Of a DNA stretch of 64,000 bases, positions 49,178 through 56,832 are shown one piece after another; within the stretch, counting starts at the first letter, position 1, and each line of letters opens with the position of its first letter. Origin of the DNA: Paenibacillus_Z sp042653205 (lineage in GTDB: Bacteria; Bacillota; Bacilli; Paenibacillales; Paenibacillaceae); NCBI RefSeq assembly GCF_042653205.1, contig NZ_JBHSHY010000012.1:81911-145910 (forward strand), written 5' to 3'. The translations under genes were made by a program, and so were the position numbers. The notes beneath the pieces are model-generated. The model saw only the letters and a program-made list of their open reading frames with translations, did no database searches and was not told the DNA's origin.

Positions 49178-50606
49178 GCAGGACCGTCGTCGCTTTGTTT
49201 TGGATCAGCTTCGCGACGTCCTCTGCGGATTTCTGCCCGGCGAAGAAGGCTGCCGAATCAGCCGCGATGATATCCAGCACCTTGCCGGAATCGCTCTTCT
49301 TGCGGGCAGCGCCCTCCGCGAAGTCTTCGAGCCGGTCGAGCTGGACGCCGTCGACCTTGAACGGCTTCCCTTGCAGCGGGCCGAGCGTGTCGGGCGTGAT
49401 CGTGCCCTGCTGCTTCAGCGACGCGACGGCATCCCGGAAACGTTCCTTGTTGATCGGCAGGCCGATCTTCGTATGGTCCATCATGTAGTGCAGGAAATCC
49501 CACGCCGCGTCCTTCGCCTTGGAGCCGGCGTTGATCCCGATCTGCGAACCCGTCTCGAAGGAAGCGCCCTTCCCGGAACCGTCCGCGTGCGGCTTCACGT
49601 AGAACGCCGTGTCGTCGCCGAACACCCGCAGGCTGGTCAAATAATCGGTCGGCGACTGGATCGTCACGTTCGTGAAGTAACCCCTGCCCGCGGAGCCGAC
49701 GACGCCTTCGTCGATCATGGCCTTGATCTGCTTCAGCAGTCCCGTGAATGCGGGCGAATCGAAGCTGGCCTTGCGGCCGGCTTCGTCCACGAACGAGCCG
49801 TAGTTGTCGGCGACGACGCTGCGCACGAAATAATCCGGTCCGCCAACCATCAAGCCTTCCCCGCTGACGATGGCGGAATCATACTTGCCCTTCGCCGCGA
49901 CGAGCTGCCGTCCCGCCGTCATAAAGTCATCCCACGTCCATGCGCCGTCGTCGATCTTCACGCCGGTCGCGGCGATCGCGGCCCGGTCGCCGACCATTCC
50001 GCTCAGAGTGAAGGTCAGCGGAATGCTGAACGGGCCGGTTCCGCTTTGTCCGGCGCCAAGCACGTTCGCGAAATAATCGGACTTCCGGAACGACTTGTCC
50101 CCGTCCATCCGCGCACCCAGATCTTCCAATAAATGATGCCGTTCGTAATCCTCGGCGGCCAAGTACCGCAGGTCGAGCAGGTCGGGCCCTTTGCCGGCCA
50201 GCATCGCCGCGTTCGTGGCCGTCGTGAATTTCTCGATGTCGGCATCCGTTTGCTCGCCGTTCCCATCGTCGTTGCTGTACGGATGGCTGAGCCCGTACTT
50301 CAGCTGAATATCGATATTCGGATGAGCGGCTTCGTAGGTCTTGACCGCCTCCTCGTACTCTTTGTTCGGCCAGAAGACCGAGAAGACAATCGTCTGTTTG
50401 CCGCCGGAGGACGGTGTGTCTCCGCCCGCGTTCGCGTCCGACGTTCCGCCTGGGCCGTTCGCCCCGCCGGCCTCTTGATTCGAGCCCGCCAAGCCCGGGC
50501 TTCCGGCGCCGCCGTTGCTCGCGCCGCTGCCGCCATTGCCGCCGCAAGCCGCCAAGGACAATGCCATCAGCGTCACCGTCAGCAGTGTAAGTCCGATTGA
50601 TTTCAT
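49170..50606 (-). CDS. Extracellular solute-binding lipoprotein (sugar ABC transporter), paralogue 1
   Basis: Lipoprotein of 478 residues; signal peptide with lipobox 'LSLAACGG' near residue 21, then a Gly/Ser/Asn-rich linker of about 45 residues and an SBP_bac_1-type fold starting at 'QTIVFSVFWPNKEYEEAVKTYEAAHPNIDIQLKY'. 'NAAMLAGKGPDLLDL' and the C-terminal 'AAFFAGQKSAEDVAKLIQNKATTVLHE' are conserved. The last part is shared with the upstream gene (paralogue 2), so the two arose by tandem duplication. ATG at 50606, 29 nt after the stop of paralogue 2. Confidence 0.92.
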   Translation of the reverse strand: MKSIGLTLLTVTLMALSLAACGGNGGSGASNGGAGSPGLAGSNQEAGGANGPGGTSDANAGGDTPSSGGKQTIVFSVFWPNKEYEEAVKTYEAAHPNIDIQLKYGLSHPYSNDDGNGEQTDADIEKFTTATNAAMLAGKGPDLLDLRYLAAEDYERHHLLEDLGARMDGDKSFRKSDYFANVLGAGQSGTGPFSIPLTFTLSGMVGDRAAIAATGVKIDDGAWTWDDFMTAGRQLVAAKGKYDSAIVSGEGLMVGGPDYFVRSVVADNYGSFVDEAGRKASFDSPAFTGLLKQIKAMIDEGVVGSAGRGYFTNVTIQSPTDYLTSLRVFGDDTAFYVKPHADGSGKGASFETGSQIGINAGSKAKDAAWDFLHYMMDHTKIGLPINKERFRDAVASLKQQGTITPDTLGPLQGKPFKVDGVQLDRLEDFAEGAARKKSDSGKVLDIIAADSAAFFAGQKSAEDVAKLIQNKATTVLHE

Positions 50607-50635
50607 AACGATCCAGCTCCTTTAAACGTCGTATG

Positions 50636-52096
50636 TTACTCGTTGAGAAAGGTCGTCGCTTTGTTCTGAATCAGACTCGCGACCGCCTCCGCGGACTTCT
50701 GTCCGGCGAAGAAGGCCTTGGACTCCGCGACGACCAGGTTCCATATCTGATCGGATTTGTTATCCTGGGAAGGATGAATCGCGCCGTTCACGTACGCGTC
50801 CAGTCCGTCCAGCATCGCGCCGTCTGCTTGAATCGCCGCCCCTTGCAGCGGTCCTTCCGCGAAGGACGGGAACGATCCCTGCTTCTTCAGCGCCTCGACT
50901 TGCTTCGCGTAAGCCGTCTTGTTGATCGGGAAGCCCGTCGTCGTCGCGGGCGCCTGCATCTCCTCGGACATCAGGAACTTCACGAAATCCCACGCCGCCG
51001 CTTTGACCTTCGAATTGGCCGCGATCGCGACGCTCCGGTACGTCTTGAAATAGCCGCCGGCCGCCGTGTCCTGCGCATGCGGCTTCGCGTACAACTTCAC
51101 GTGGTCGCCCGCCGTCTGGTCGGTCATCTTCGCGCTGAGGCTGAAGCCCGCCATCGATTCCAGGTAATCCTTCGGCGAATTGATCTGGATGCTGTTGAAA
51201 TACGCGTTGACGCCGCGGCCGGCCTTGGAGACAACGCCGTCGTCGAACATCGTCTTCACCTGCTTCATCAGCCCCGTGAACGAAGCCGAATCGAAATGCG
51301 CCTCGCGCCCGCCGGCATCCAGGAACAGCCCGTAATTGTCGCTCACCATCTCGCCCAGCAAATATTCGGGCCCTTCGTACGACAGCGCCGTCCGCAGTCC
51401 GCCGCTCGCCGTCATCGCTTCCGCCGTCTGCGTGAAATCGCTCCACGACCACGACAGATCGTCGAACGCGACGCCCGTCTTGGCGATGGCGCCTTCGTCC
51501 CCGGCGAGACCCATCAGGAAGAAGGAAAGCGGCATCGCGTACAGCGCATCGCCGACGCGGACGTTGTCCAGCACGTTCGTGAAATAATCGCTCCGCTTGA
51601 ATGCCTTATCCTGCGCCATCATCGGGCTTAGATCAGCCAGCAGGCCGTGCTTGACGTAGCTGTCGGCCGGCACCAGGTCCATGTCGATCAGATCAGGTCC
51701 CTTGCCCGACAGGAGCGCCGCGTTCGCGGCCGTCACGTACTTCTCGATATCCGTTTCCAGCGTCTCGTTCGTGTAGTCGACGTCCTCCAGCTTGATCTCG
51801 ACGTCCGGATGGAGCGCTTCGTACGCTTTCTTCGCCGCTTGGTATTTGGGATCGTGCCAGAAGGTCGAGAAGACGATCATCGTCTTGCCGGTTCCCGAGG
51901 ACGGGCCGCCGGCTTCCGCTGCGTTGTCTCCGGTGTCTCCTCCGGCGGAGCCGCCGGCGTTCGCGCCCGGCGCGGCTTCGTCTCCCGCGTCGCTCCAGGA
52001 GACCGCGTTCCCGCCGGTTCCGCCGCCGGCATCGCAGCCGGCCAATGCCGCGGCGAGCAGGCAGCCCGCGGCAAGGCCAAATCCGTATTTGTTCAT
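50636..52096 (-). CDS. Extracellular solute-binding lipoprotein (sugar ABC transporter), paralogue 2
   Basis: Lipoprotein of 486 residues; lipobox 'LAALAGCDAG' near residue 20, a low-complexity Gly/Ala/Asp linker and an SBP_bac_1 fold starting at 'KTMIVFSTFWHDPKYQAAKKAYEALHPDVEIKL'. 'NAALLSGKGPDLIDMD', 'DNYGLFLDAGGREAHFDSASFTGLMKQVKTMFDDGVVSKAGRG' and the C-terminus 'KAFFAGQKSAEAVASLIQNKATTFLNE' align with paralogue 1. The ATG at 52096 follows GGAG. It is first in its transcription unit, which is preceded by phased repeats and by the terminator of the two-component operon. Confidence 0.92.
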   Translation of the reverse strand: MNKYGFGLAAGCLLAAALAGCDAGGGTGGNAVSWSDAGDEAAPGANAGGSAGGDTGDNAAEAGGPSSGTGKTMIVFSTFWHDPKYQAAKKAYEALHPDVEIKLEDVDYTNETLETDIEKYVTAANAALLSGKGPDLIDMDLVPADSYVKHGLLADLSPMMAQDKAFKRSDYFTNVLDNVRVGDALYAMPLSFFLMGLAGDEGAIAKTGVAFDDLSWSWSDFTQTAEAMTASGGLRTALSYEGPEYLLGEMVSDNYGLFLDAGGREAHFDSASFTGLMKQVKTMFDDGVVSKAGRGVNAYFNSIQINSPKDYLESMAGFSLSAKMTDQTAGDHVKLYAKPHAQDTAAGGYFKTYRSVAIAANSKVKAAAWDFVKFLMSEEMQAPATTTGFPINKTAYAKQVEALKKQGSFPSFAEGPLQGAAIQADGAMLDGLDAYVNGAIHPSQDNKSDQIWNLVVAESKAFFAGQKSAEAVASLIQNKATTFLNE

Positions 52097-52170
52097 GCCT
52101 CGTTCTCCTTCGCGCGTTCGCTTCGATTGTCCGGCCGGTTGACCGGGCTCTTCCACACTATAAAGAGGAG

Positions 52171-52211
52171 ATGTCTCCAAACCTTCATCCGGATGTCAAC
52201 AAAATGTCTCC
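52171..52211 (-). promoter_or_regulatory. Repeats in 11-bp register upstream of the solute-binding-protein operon
   Basis: Read on the minus strand, GGAGACAT (52204-52211), GTTGACAT (52193-52200) and GGAGACAT (52171-52178) share the GACAT core, and their spacings are 11 and 22 bp. Direct repeats at helical intervals are the usual binding sites of OmpR/PhoB-type regulators, and such a regulator is encoded at 55014-55709. TTGACA inside the middle repeat could also be a -35 element. Confidence 0.55.
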
Positions 52212-52228
52212 GAAATCCGAATAAAAAA

Positions 52229-52263
52229 GCGGCAAGCCGGACGAAATTCGTCCGGCCTGCCGC
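52229..52263 (-). terminator. Intrinsic terminator after the propeller lipoprotein gene
   Basis: GCGGCA...TGCCGC with a perfect inner GCCGGACGAA/TTCGTCCGGC stem, followed on the minus strand by six T. It separates the two-component operon from the uptake operon. Confidence 0.92.
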
Positions 52264-52280
52264 CGTTTGGCGCCTGTTTT

Positions 52281-52304
52281 CCTATTCCTATTCCTATTCC
52301 TATT
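52281..52304. repeat. Hexanucleotide tandem repeat (CCTATT)x4
   Basis: Four exact copies of CCTATT, followed by CCTT, in the non-coding stretch between the lipoprotein stop (52335) and its terminator. A candidate variable-number repeat; it lies in the 3' untranslated region. Confidence 0.85.
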
Positions 52305-52334
52305 CCTTCTGCGCTTCCGCGCAGTTGTTCGGCG

Positions 52335-53549
52335 TTATTGGAACCGAATGACGAACGTCTGCTGCCTGCCGTCGACGGCCGCGGCCGACGGCGCGGTCTC
52401 CTGCGCCGTCGTGCTCGCGTACGGCTTGCCGCCGTCGATCAGCAGAGCTGTGCCGCTCGGGCTCCACGCCATGAGATACGGGATGACGCCTTGGAATATG
52501 GCCGATTGGGACAGCACGTTGTTCCCCTGCAGCTTTCCGGCGTAGACGGACACGTCGTCCGGGTCGCTTCGCGTGTAAGCGATCGCCTTCCGGTCCGGCG
52601 ACAAGCTGAAATACGCGACCTTCTCCAGCAGAACGGACAGTTCGCCGCTTCGGCCGTCGTATTGGAACAGCGTGCCGTCCGCGCCGAGAAATGCGAACCG
52701 GTCGTCGTCCACCCAAACGCCGGCGCCGATGCCCGACGGGTGATCGTACTTTACCTCGAAGCGGTCGCCAGCCCGCTTGGCCATGGCGATCGTCTTCCCA
52801 TCTTCGATCAGCGCGCCGCTGCCGTCGTCCGTCAATACGACGGTGGCGTTGCTGCCGTATTTCTGCAGCCCCGCGAGCGGCAGCTCCCCGAGCGTGCCGC
52901 TCTTCGCATCGTACGCCGCGATGCGCAGCTCCCCCCGGGCTTCGCCGTACGCCAAATAGGATAAGAACCGGCCGTTGCCCGACCATCGCAGCGCGGGCGA
53001 ATACAGCTGCTTCTGCGTCGTTTCGGGCACCCGCTTGACCTGGCCGCCGTCCACGGTTACGAGCGTCAGCCCGATGCCCTTCGCAGTCTTCGCGAGTACC
53101 GCGATCGTCTTCCCGTCCGGCGACAGCGCGCCGAAGTCATCCATCAAGAGATTCCCCGCACCCGCGAGCGGCTTTGGCTGTTCGTACGGCGGGTCGAGCT
53201 GCTGCAGGCCGCGAATTTCCGCCGTGCCGGGCGCGGTGCCCGCGGCGAAATAGCCGATGAGCGCATCCCCATCCGCCCAGCCGAGTACGGGCAGTTTATA
53301 CTTCTCCTCAACCGGTAGCGGATAAATCGTCTTCACCCGGAATGGCGTGCCGGAGCCCGCTTCGCCGGCCGGCCCTTCATCCTCCGTGCCCGGAATGACG
53401 ATCGTCTCGGAGCGGGGATCGTCCATGCAGCCGGCGAGCGCCAGGAGCAGCAGCATGCACGCGAGCGCGGCGGCCAAGACGCGAAGCGTCGTCCGGGACT
53501 TGATCGTCGGCCGCGGCAGCGCGTGCGTCTTCGCAGACGGCATCCTCAT
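52335..53549 (-). CDS. Beta-propeller-like lipoprotein
   Basis: Lipoprotein of 404 residues; a basic N-terminus and hydrophobic core end in the lipobox 'LLALAGCMDD' near residue 40. The mature protein repeats blades of the TolB/WD40-like type: 'DDFGALSPDGKTIAVLAKT', 'SPALRWSGNGRFLSYLAYG', 'VAYFSLSPDRKAIAYTRSD' and 'PYLMAWSPSGTALLIDGG', each with the S-P-D-G-K-x-I-A pattern. The ATG at 53549 follows GGGAGG and overlaps the kinase stop by 4 nt (ATGA), so it is translated with the sensor kinase and may modulate it outside the membrane (inference). Confidence 0.88.
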   Translation of the reverse strand: MRMPSAKTHALPRPTIKSRTTLRVLAAALACMLLLLALAGCMDDPRSETIVIPGTEDEGPAGEAGSGTPFRVKTIYPLPVEEKYKLPVLGWADGDALIGYFAAGTAPGTAEIRGLQQLDPPYEQPKPLAGAGNLLMDDFGALSPDGKTIAVLAKTAKGIGLTLVTVDGGQVKRVPETTQKQLYSPALRWSGNGRFLSYLAYGEARGELRIAAYDAKSGTLGELPLAGLQKYGSNATVVLTDDGSGALIEDGKTIAMAKRAGDRFEVKYDHPSGIGAGVWVDDDRFAFLGADGTLFQYDGRSGELSVLLEKVAYFSLSPDRKAIAYTRSDPDDVSVYAGKLQGNNVLSQSAIFQGVIPYLMAWSPSGTALLIDGGKPYASTTAQETAPSAAAVDGRQQTFVIRFQ

Positions 53550-55009
53550 GCGTCTACCTCCCTTCCCGCCGCGGGGAGAGCCGCGTGCACGGTCGTCCGC
53601 CCGGCGCCGCACGTCATGCGGATCGTCCCGCCGTGGTCGTCTACGATTGCCTTCACGATGCTGAGTCCGAGCCCGACGCTCCCTTCCTCCTTGAACGTCC
53701 GGTCGCCCGAATAGAACGGCTCGAACACCTGGTCCACCTGATCGGGCGATAGCGTCACGCCCGGATTGGCGAACGCGAAGCGGACGATGCCCGCCGCCCG
53801 GTCCGTCTCCGCAGCGACCGCGATCTCCGCTTGCGGCGTGCTGTACTTGATGGCGTTGTCGAGCAGATTAATGAACAGCTGGCGAAGCCTGTCCGGCTGG
53901 CCGAGCACGTACAGCCCGTCCTCCGCGTCCAGCGCGATCCGCTTCTTGTACCGTTTCGCCCGCAGCTCCATCGCGTCGATCACGTCGCGCAGCAGCGCGC
54001 CCGCGTCGACGGGCGCGGCCTCGTCCATGGCGGCGCTGCGCCGAGACACCTCGAGCAGATTGAGCACCATGCCGTGCAGGCGCCGGCTCTCGTCCACGAT
54101 ATGCGCCATCCCTTTATCGAAGAACGCCCGGTCGGACTCACCGTTCTCCCGGATGATCTCGGCATAGCCGAGAATCGACGTGAGCGGCGTCTTCAGCTCG
54201 TGCGTGACGTTGTCGAAGAAGCGCTTCTCCTGCTCGTGCAGCGCCTTCAGGCGGTCGCGGTCGCGGCCGATCGTCGCGATCTGGCTGGCAATCCGGCCAA
54301 TCATGTCGTTGAAGTTGGCCGCGAGCCGCCCGATCTCGTCCTTGCGCCGGACGCCGATGCGGACATCGAGATTGCCCCGGATGACCTCCGTGGACGCGCG
54401 GGTCAGCTTGACGAGCGGAATCGTGATATGCCGCGACAGCATGTACGAGAACAGGAACGCCGCCGCGAAGATCGCGAGCGCGAGGTAGAAGAGAATGTTG
54501 AGGATTCGCCCGGTCTGCTCGTAGAGCGAGGAGAAATCCTTGGCGAAGCGCAGGATGCCGACCTTTACGCCGTCGATGACGACCGGATACGAATACAGCA
54601 CGGACCCCGCGTTTCCCTTATAGGTGATCGTATATGCGGTCTTGCCTTCGAGCGCCAGCTTCAGATCGGACGTCGGGCGGCCTGCGAATTTCGTCTGATC
54701 GGACGAATAGAGCAGGATGCCGTCGACCGTGTAGGCGCTCACGTCGCTGGAGGTGGCGCGGCGCAGGTCGCCGACCATCTCCTCGGCCATTTGCCCGAAA
54801 TATAAGTCGTTGTTCGTGAAGTGATTGATCAGGAATGCCTGGCGGACGTAGACATTGCCGTTGTTCTTGAGCTCGACGAGATCCGACGTGATGATGTTCC
54901 GGTTGCTGGAACGGATGTATTCCTTCAGCGTGACGTTCAGCAGGAGGAACGACAGGCAGAAGATCAGCAGGAAGCCGAAGGCGAATTTAGCCCGAATCGT
55001 CCGCAGCAC
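53546..55009 (-). CDS. Sensor histidine kinase with extracellular sensor and HAMP domain
   Basis: Membrane kinase of 487 residues. Two transmembrane helices (about 9-28 and 168-190) flank a Cache-like extracellular sensor ('SSDVSAYTVDGILLYSSDQTKFAG ... AYTITYKGNAGSVLYSYPVVIDGVKVGIL'). A HAMP domain follows ('SRHITIPLVKLTRASTEVIRGNLDVRIGV'), then the H box 'RFFDNVTHELKTPLTSILGYAEIIRE', the N box 'LFINLLDNAIKYS' and G boxes 'EEGSVGLGLSIVKAIVDDHGG'. The ATG at 55009 is 4 nt from the regulator stop. It pairs with the OmpR-type regulator upstream. Confidence 0.94.
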   Translation of the reverse strand: MLRTIRAKFAFGFLLIFCLSFLLLNVTLKEYIRSSNRNIITSDLVELKNNGNVYVRQAFLINHFTNNDLYFGQMAEEMVGDLRRATSSDVSAYTVDGILLYSSDQTKFAGRPTSDLKLALEGKTAYTITYKGNAGSVLYSYPVVIDGVKVGILRFAKDFSSLYEQTGRILNILFYLALAIFAAAFLFSYMLSRHITIPLVKLTRASTEVIRGNLDVRIGVRRKDEIGRLAANFNDMIGRIASQIATIGRDRDRLKALHEQEKRFFDNVTHELKTPLTSILGYAEIIRENGESDRAFFDKGMAHIVDESRRLHGMVLNLLEVSRRSAAMDEAAPVDAGALLRDVIDAMELRAKRYKKRIALDAEDGLYVLGQPDRLRQLFINLLDNAIKYSTPQAEIAVAAETDRAAGIVRFAFANPGVTLSPDQVDQVFEPFYSGDRTFKEEGSVGLGLSIVKAIVDDHGGTIRMTCGAGRTTVHAALPAAGREVDA

Positions 55010-55013
55010 GCCG

Positions 55014-55709
55014 TCAGTCCGTCCGCTTCTCGAATTTGTAGCCGACGCCGAAGACGGTCGTGATCAGATCCGCCGCGTCGAGCTTCTTGCGCAGCCGTTG
55101 GATGTGCGTGTCGACCGTCCGCGTGTCGCCGGGAAAGTCGTAGCCCCAGACGAAATCGAGCAGCTCCGTGCGCGTGAAGATTTTGCCCCGGGCGCCAAGC
55201 AGCGCGAGCAGCAGGTCGAATTCCTTCGGCGTTAGCTCGACCGGCGTTCCGTCTTTCGTTACGAGCCGCTCGTCGGGCGACACGGCGATATTGCTGAAGC
55301 GAATCGACGGCTGCGCGGTCTCCTCCGGGGCCGGCTGGGCCTGCGCCAAGCGCCGGAGGATGGTCCGGATGCGGGCTACGACCTCCCGCAAGTCGAACGG
55401 CTTCGTAATATAATCGTCCGCGCCGACCTCGAGGCCGAGAATTTTATCCGTGATGTCGGATCTCGCCGTGACCATGAGGATCGGCAGGTTATAGCGCGCG
55501 GTCACCTGCTTGCATAGATCGAGGCCGCTCCGGTCCGGCAGCATCCAATCCAGCACGAGCAGGTCCGGGCGGAAGCGCTCCAGCTCCTTCCAGCCGTCCG
55601 CCCCATTTCCCGCCGTCCGCGTCTCGAAGCCTTCCCGGCCCAAGCCGTAGGCCAGCAGATCGGCGATCGCTTCTTCGTCCTCAATGATGAGGATTTTCGT
55701 TTTGTCCAT
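55014..55709 (-). CDS. OmpR-family response regulator
   Basis: Transcription factor of 231 residues. The receiver has 'ILIIEDEEAIADLLAYGL', the phosphoacceptor in 'PDLLVLDWMLPDRSGLDLCK', Thr/Lys in 'ILMVTARSD' and 'ADDYITKPFDLREVVARI'. The winged-helix C-terminal domain contains 'VELTPKEFDLLLALLGARGKIFTRTELLDFVWGYDFPGDTRTVDTHIQRLRKKL'. The ATG at 55709 follows GGAG by 6 nt. It begins the regulator-kinase-lipoprotein operon and is the likely binder of the phased repeats before the uptake operon. Confidence 0.95.
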   Translation of the reverse strand: MDKTKILIIEDEEAIADLLAYGLGREGFETRTAGNGADGWKELERFRPDLLVLDWMLPDRSGLDLCKQVTARYNLPILMVTARSDITDKILGLEVGADDYITKPFDLREVVARIRTILRRLAQAQPAPEETAQPSIRFSNIAVSPDERLVTKDGTPVELTPKEFDLLLALLGARGKIFTRTELLDFVWGYDFPGDTRTVDTHIQRLRKKLDAADLITTVFGVGYKFEKRTD

Positions 55710-55838
55710 GCTGGTCTCCAATCTATCCGAGTTCGTATCTGCGGTCTTGCCTATGGTGATCGTAGCATAAATGAGGGTCCGACATAAAATGGCGGCCGAA
55801 CGGCTTGTCCGTTGTTGTCGCGCGCGAAGGCGCAGCGC

Positions 55839-56579
55839 CTAGCGCGAGCCGGCCGGCGCCGCGTCGGCACCGGCGAAATAAGCCCGAAGCCCGTCCGCGA
55901 TCGCCTCCGCTTCGATCCGCTGGCCGTCCGCGCCGAGCATGAAGGCTTCCTCCGCCGCGTTCGTCAAATAGCCGGGCTCGACCAGCACCGCCGGCATCTC
56001 GCTGAGCGACAGCACCTTTAGCTTCTCCTCCTTCACGCCGCGGTCGGGAAAGCCGAGCGCCGCGACGACCTTCCCGTGAATCGCTTCCGCCAGCCCCATG
56101 CTGCCCGGATGCGTGTAATACGTCTCCGTGCCGGCCACCGACGAATCCTCGAAGGCGTTGCCGTGGATCGAGATCAGGGCATCCGCGCCCCAGCCGTCGG
56201 CTGCCTGCGCCCGGTCGGCCAGCTCGACGAACGTATCGTCGGACCGGGTCAGCCGGGGCTCGAACAACGGGTCGTCCTTCAGCAGCTCGTACAGCTTCAA
56301 GGCAAGCGCGAGATTGTTGTCCTTCTCCCACTGTCCGCTCGCCCCTTCCGAGCCGGGATCCTTGCCGCCGTGGCCCGGGTCGATGACGATTTTGTACCGT
56401 CCTCCGGGCGCCTCGTTCCCCGCCGGCGCTCCCGCCTCGCCGCGCGGGGAGCCGGTCAGCGATTTGGCGCCGTCCGGCTCCCCGCCGATCTGCGAGAGCA
56501 GCGAGCGCCCCGCCGTCAGCAGAATGATCAATGCGGCGATAAAGCCGATAATATATTTTAATCTCATGTTTGTCGTCAT
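55839..56579 (-). CDS. N-acetylmuramoyl-L-alanine amidase (Amidase_3)
   Basis: Membrane-anchored cell-wall hydrolase of 246 residues: one N-terminal helix ('YIIGFIAALIILLTAGRSLL'), a Gly/Pro/Glu-rich linker and the catalytic domain with zinc ligands in 'IVIDPGHGGKDPGSEGASGQWEKDNNLAL' (His, Glu) and 'ALISIHGNAFEDSSVAGTETYY' (His), and the catalytic Glu in 'AVLVEPGYLTNAAEEAF'. The ATG at 56579 follows GGGAGG by 5 nt; the upstream in-frame extension is rejected. Monocistronic. It is distinct from the CwlD-like amidase at 41009. Confidence 0.9.
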   Translation of the reverse strand: MTTNMRLKYIIGFIAALIILLTAGRSLLSQIGGEPDGAKSLTGSPRGEAGAPAGNEAPGGRYKIVIDPGHGGKDPGSEGASGQWEKDNNLALALKLYELLKDDPLFEPRLTRSDDTFVELADRAQAADGWGADALISIHGNAFEDSSVAGTETYYTHPGSMGLAEAIHGKVVAALGFPDRGVKEEKLKVLSLSEMPAVLVEPGYLTNAAEEAFMLGADGQRIEAEAIADGLRAYFAGADAAPAGSR

Positions 56580-56780
56580 GGTGTCCTCCCGGTTGTGATG
56601 CCTGCTTGCGCCATTCAAATGTACCGCGCGCGTGTTACGGGAACGTGTAGAAGTTGTCAACAGATTGTATCCGATCGTGCCGGAGGTGCGTCAAGGGGGG
56701 AAATGCAGGAATTGCGGCAATCACGGATGCGGATTTCATATGATAAGCCGTCGTCGCTGCCGGCGTACGAAGCGCGAAAA

Positions 56781-56800
56781 GCCCTTCCGCGGGGAAGGGC
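56781..56800 (-). terminator. Terminator after the cytochrome P450 gene
   Basis: GCCCTTCC pairs with GGAAGGGC around GCGG, followed by four T on the minus strand. Confidence 0.75.
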
Positions 56801-56832
56801 CGTGATGCGCGGCAACGCGGAAAGGAGCGCCG

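Noticed and set aside
47414..49270. 618-codon plus-strand open frame
   Set aside because: Antisense to two clear ABC permeases; rich in Gln/Arg/His/Glu with no domain.
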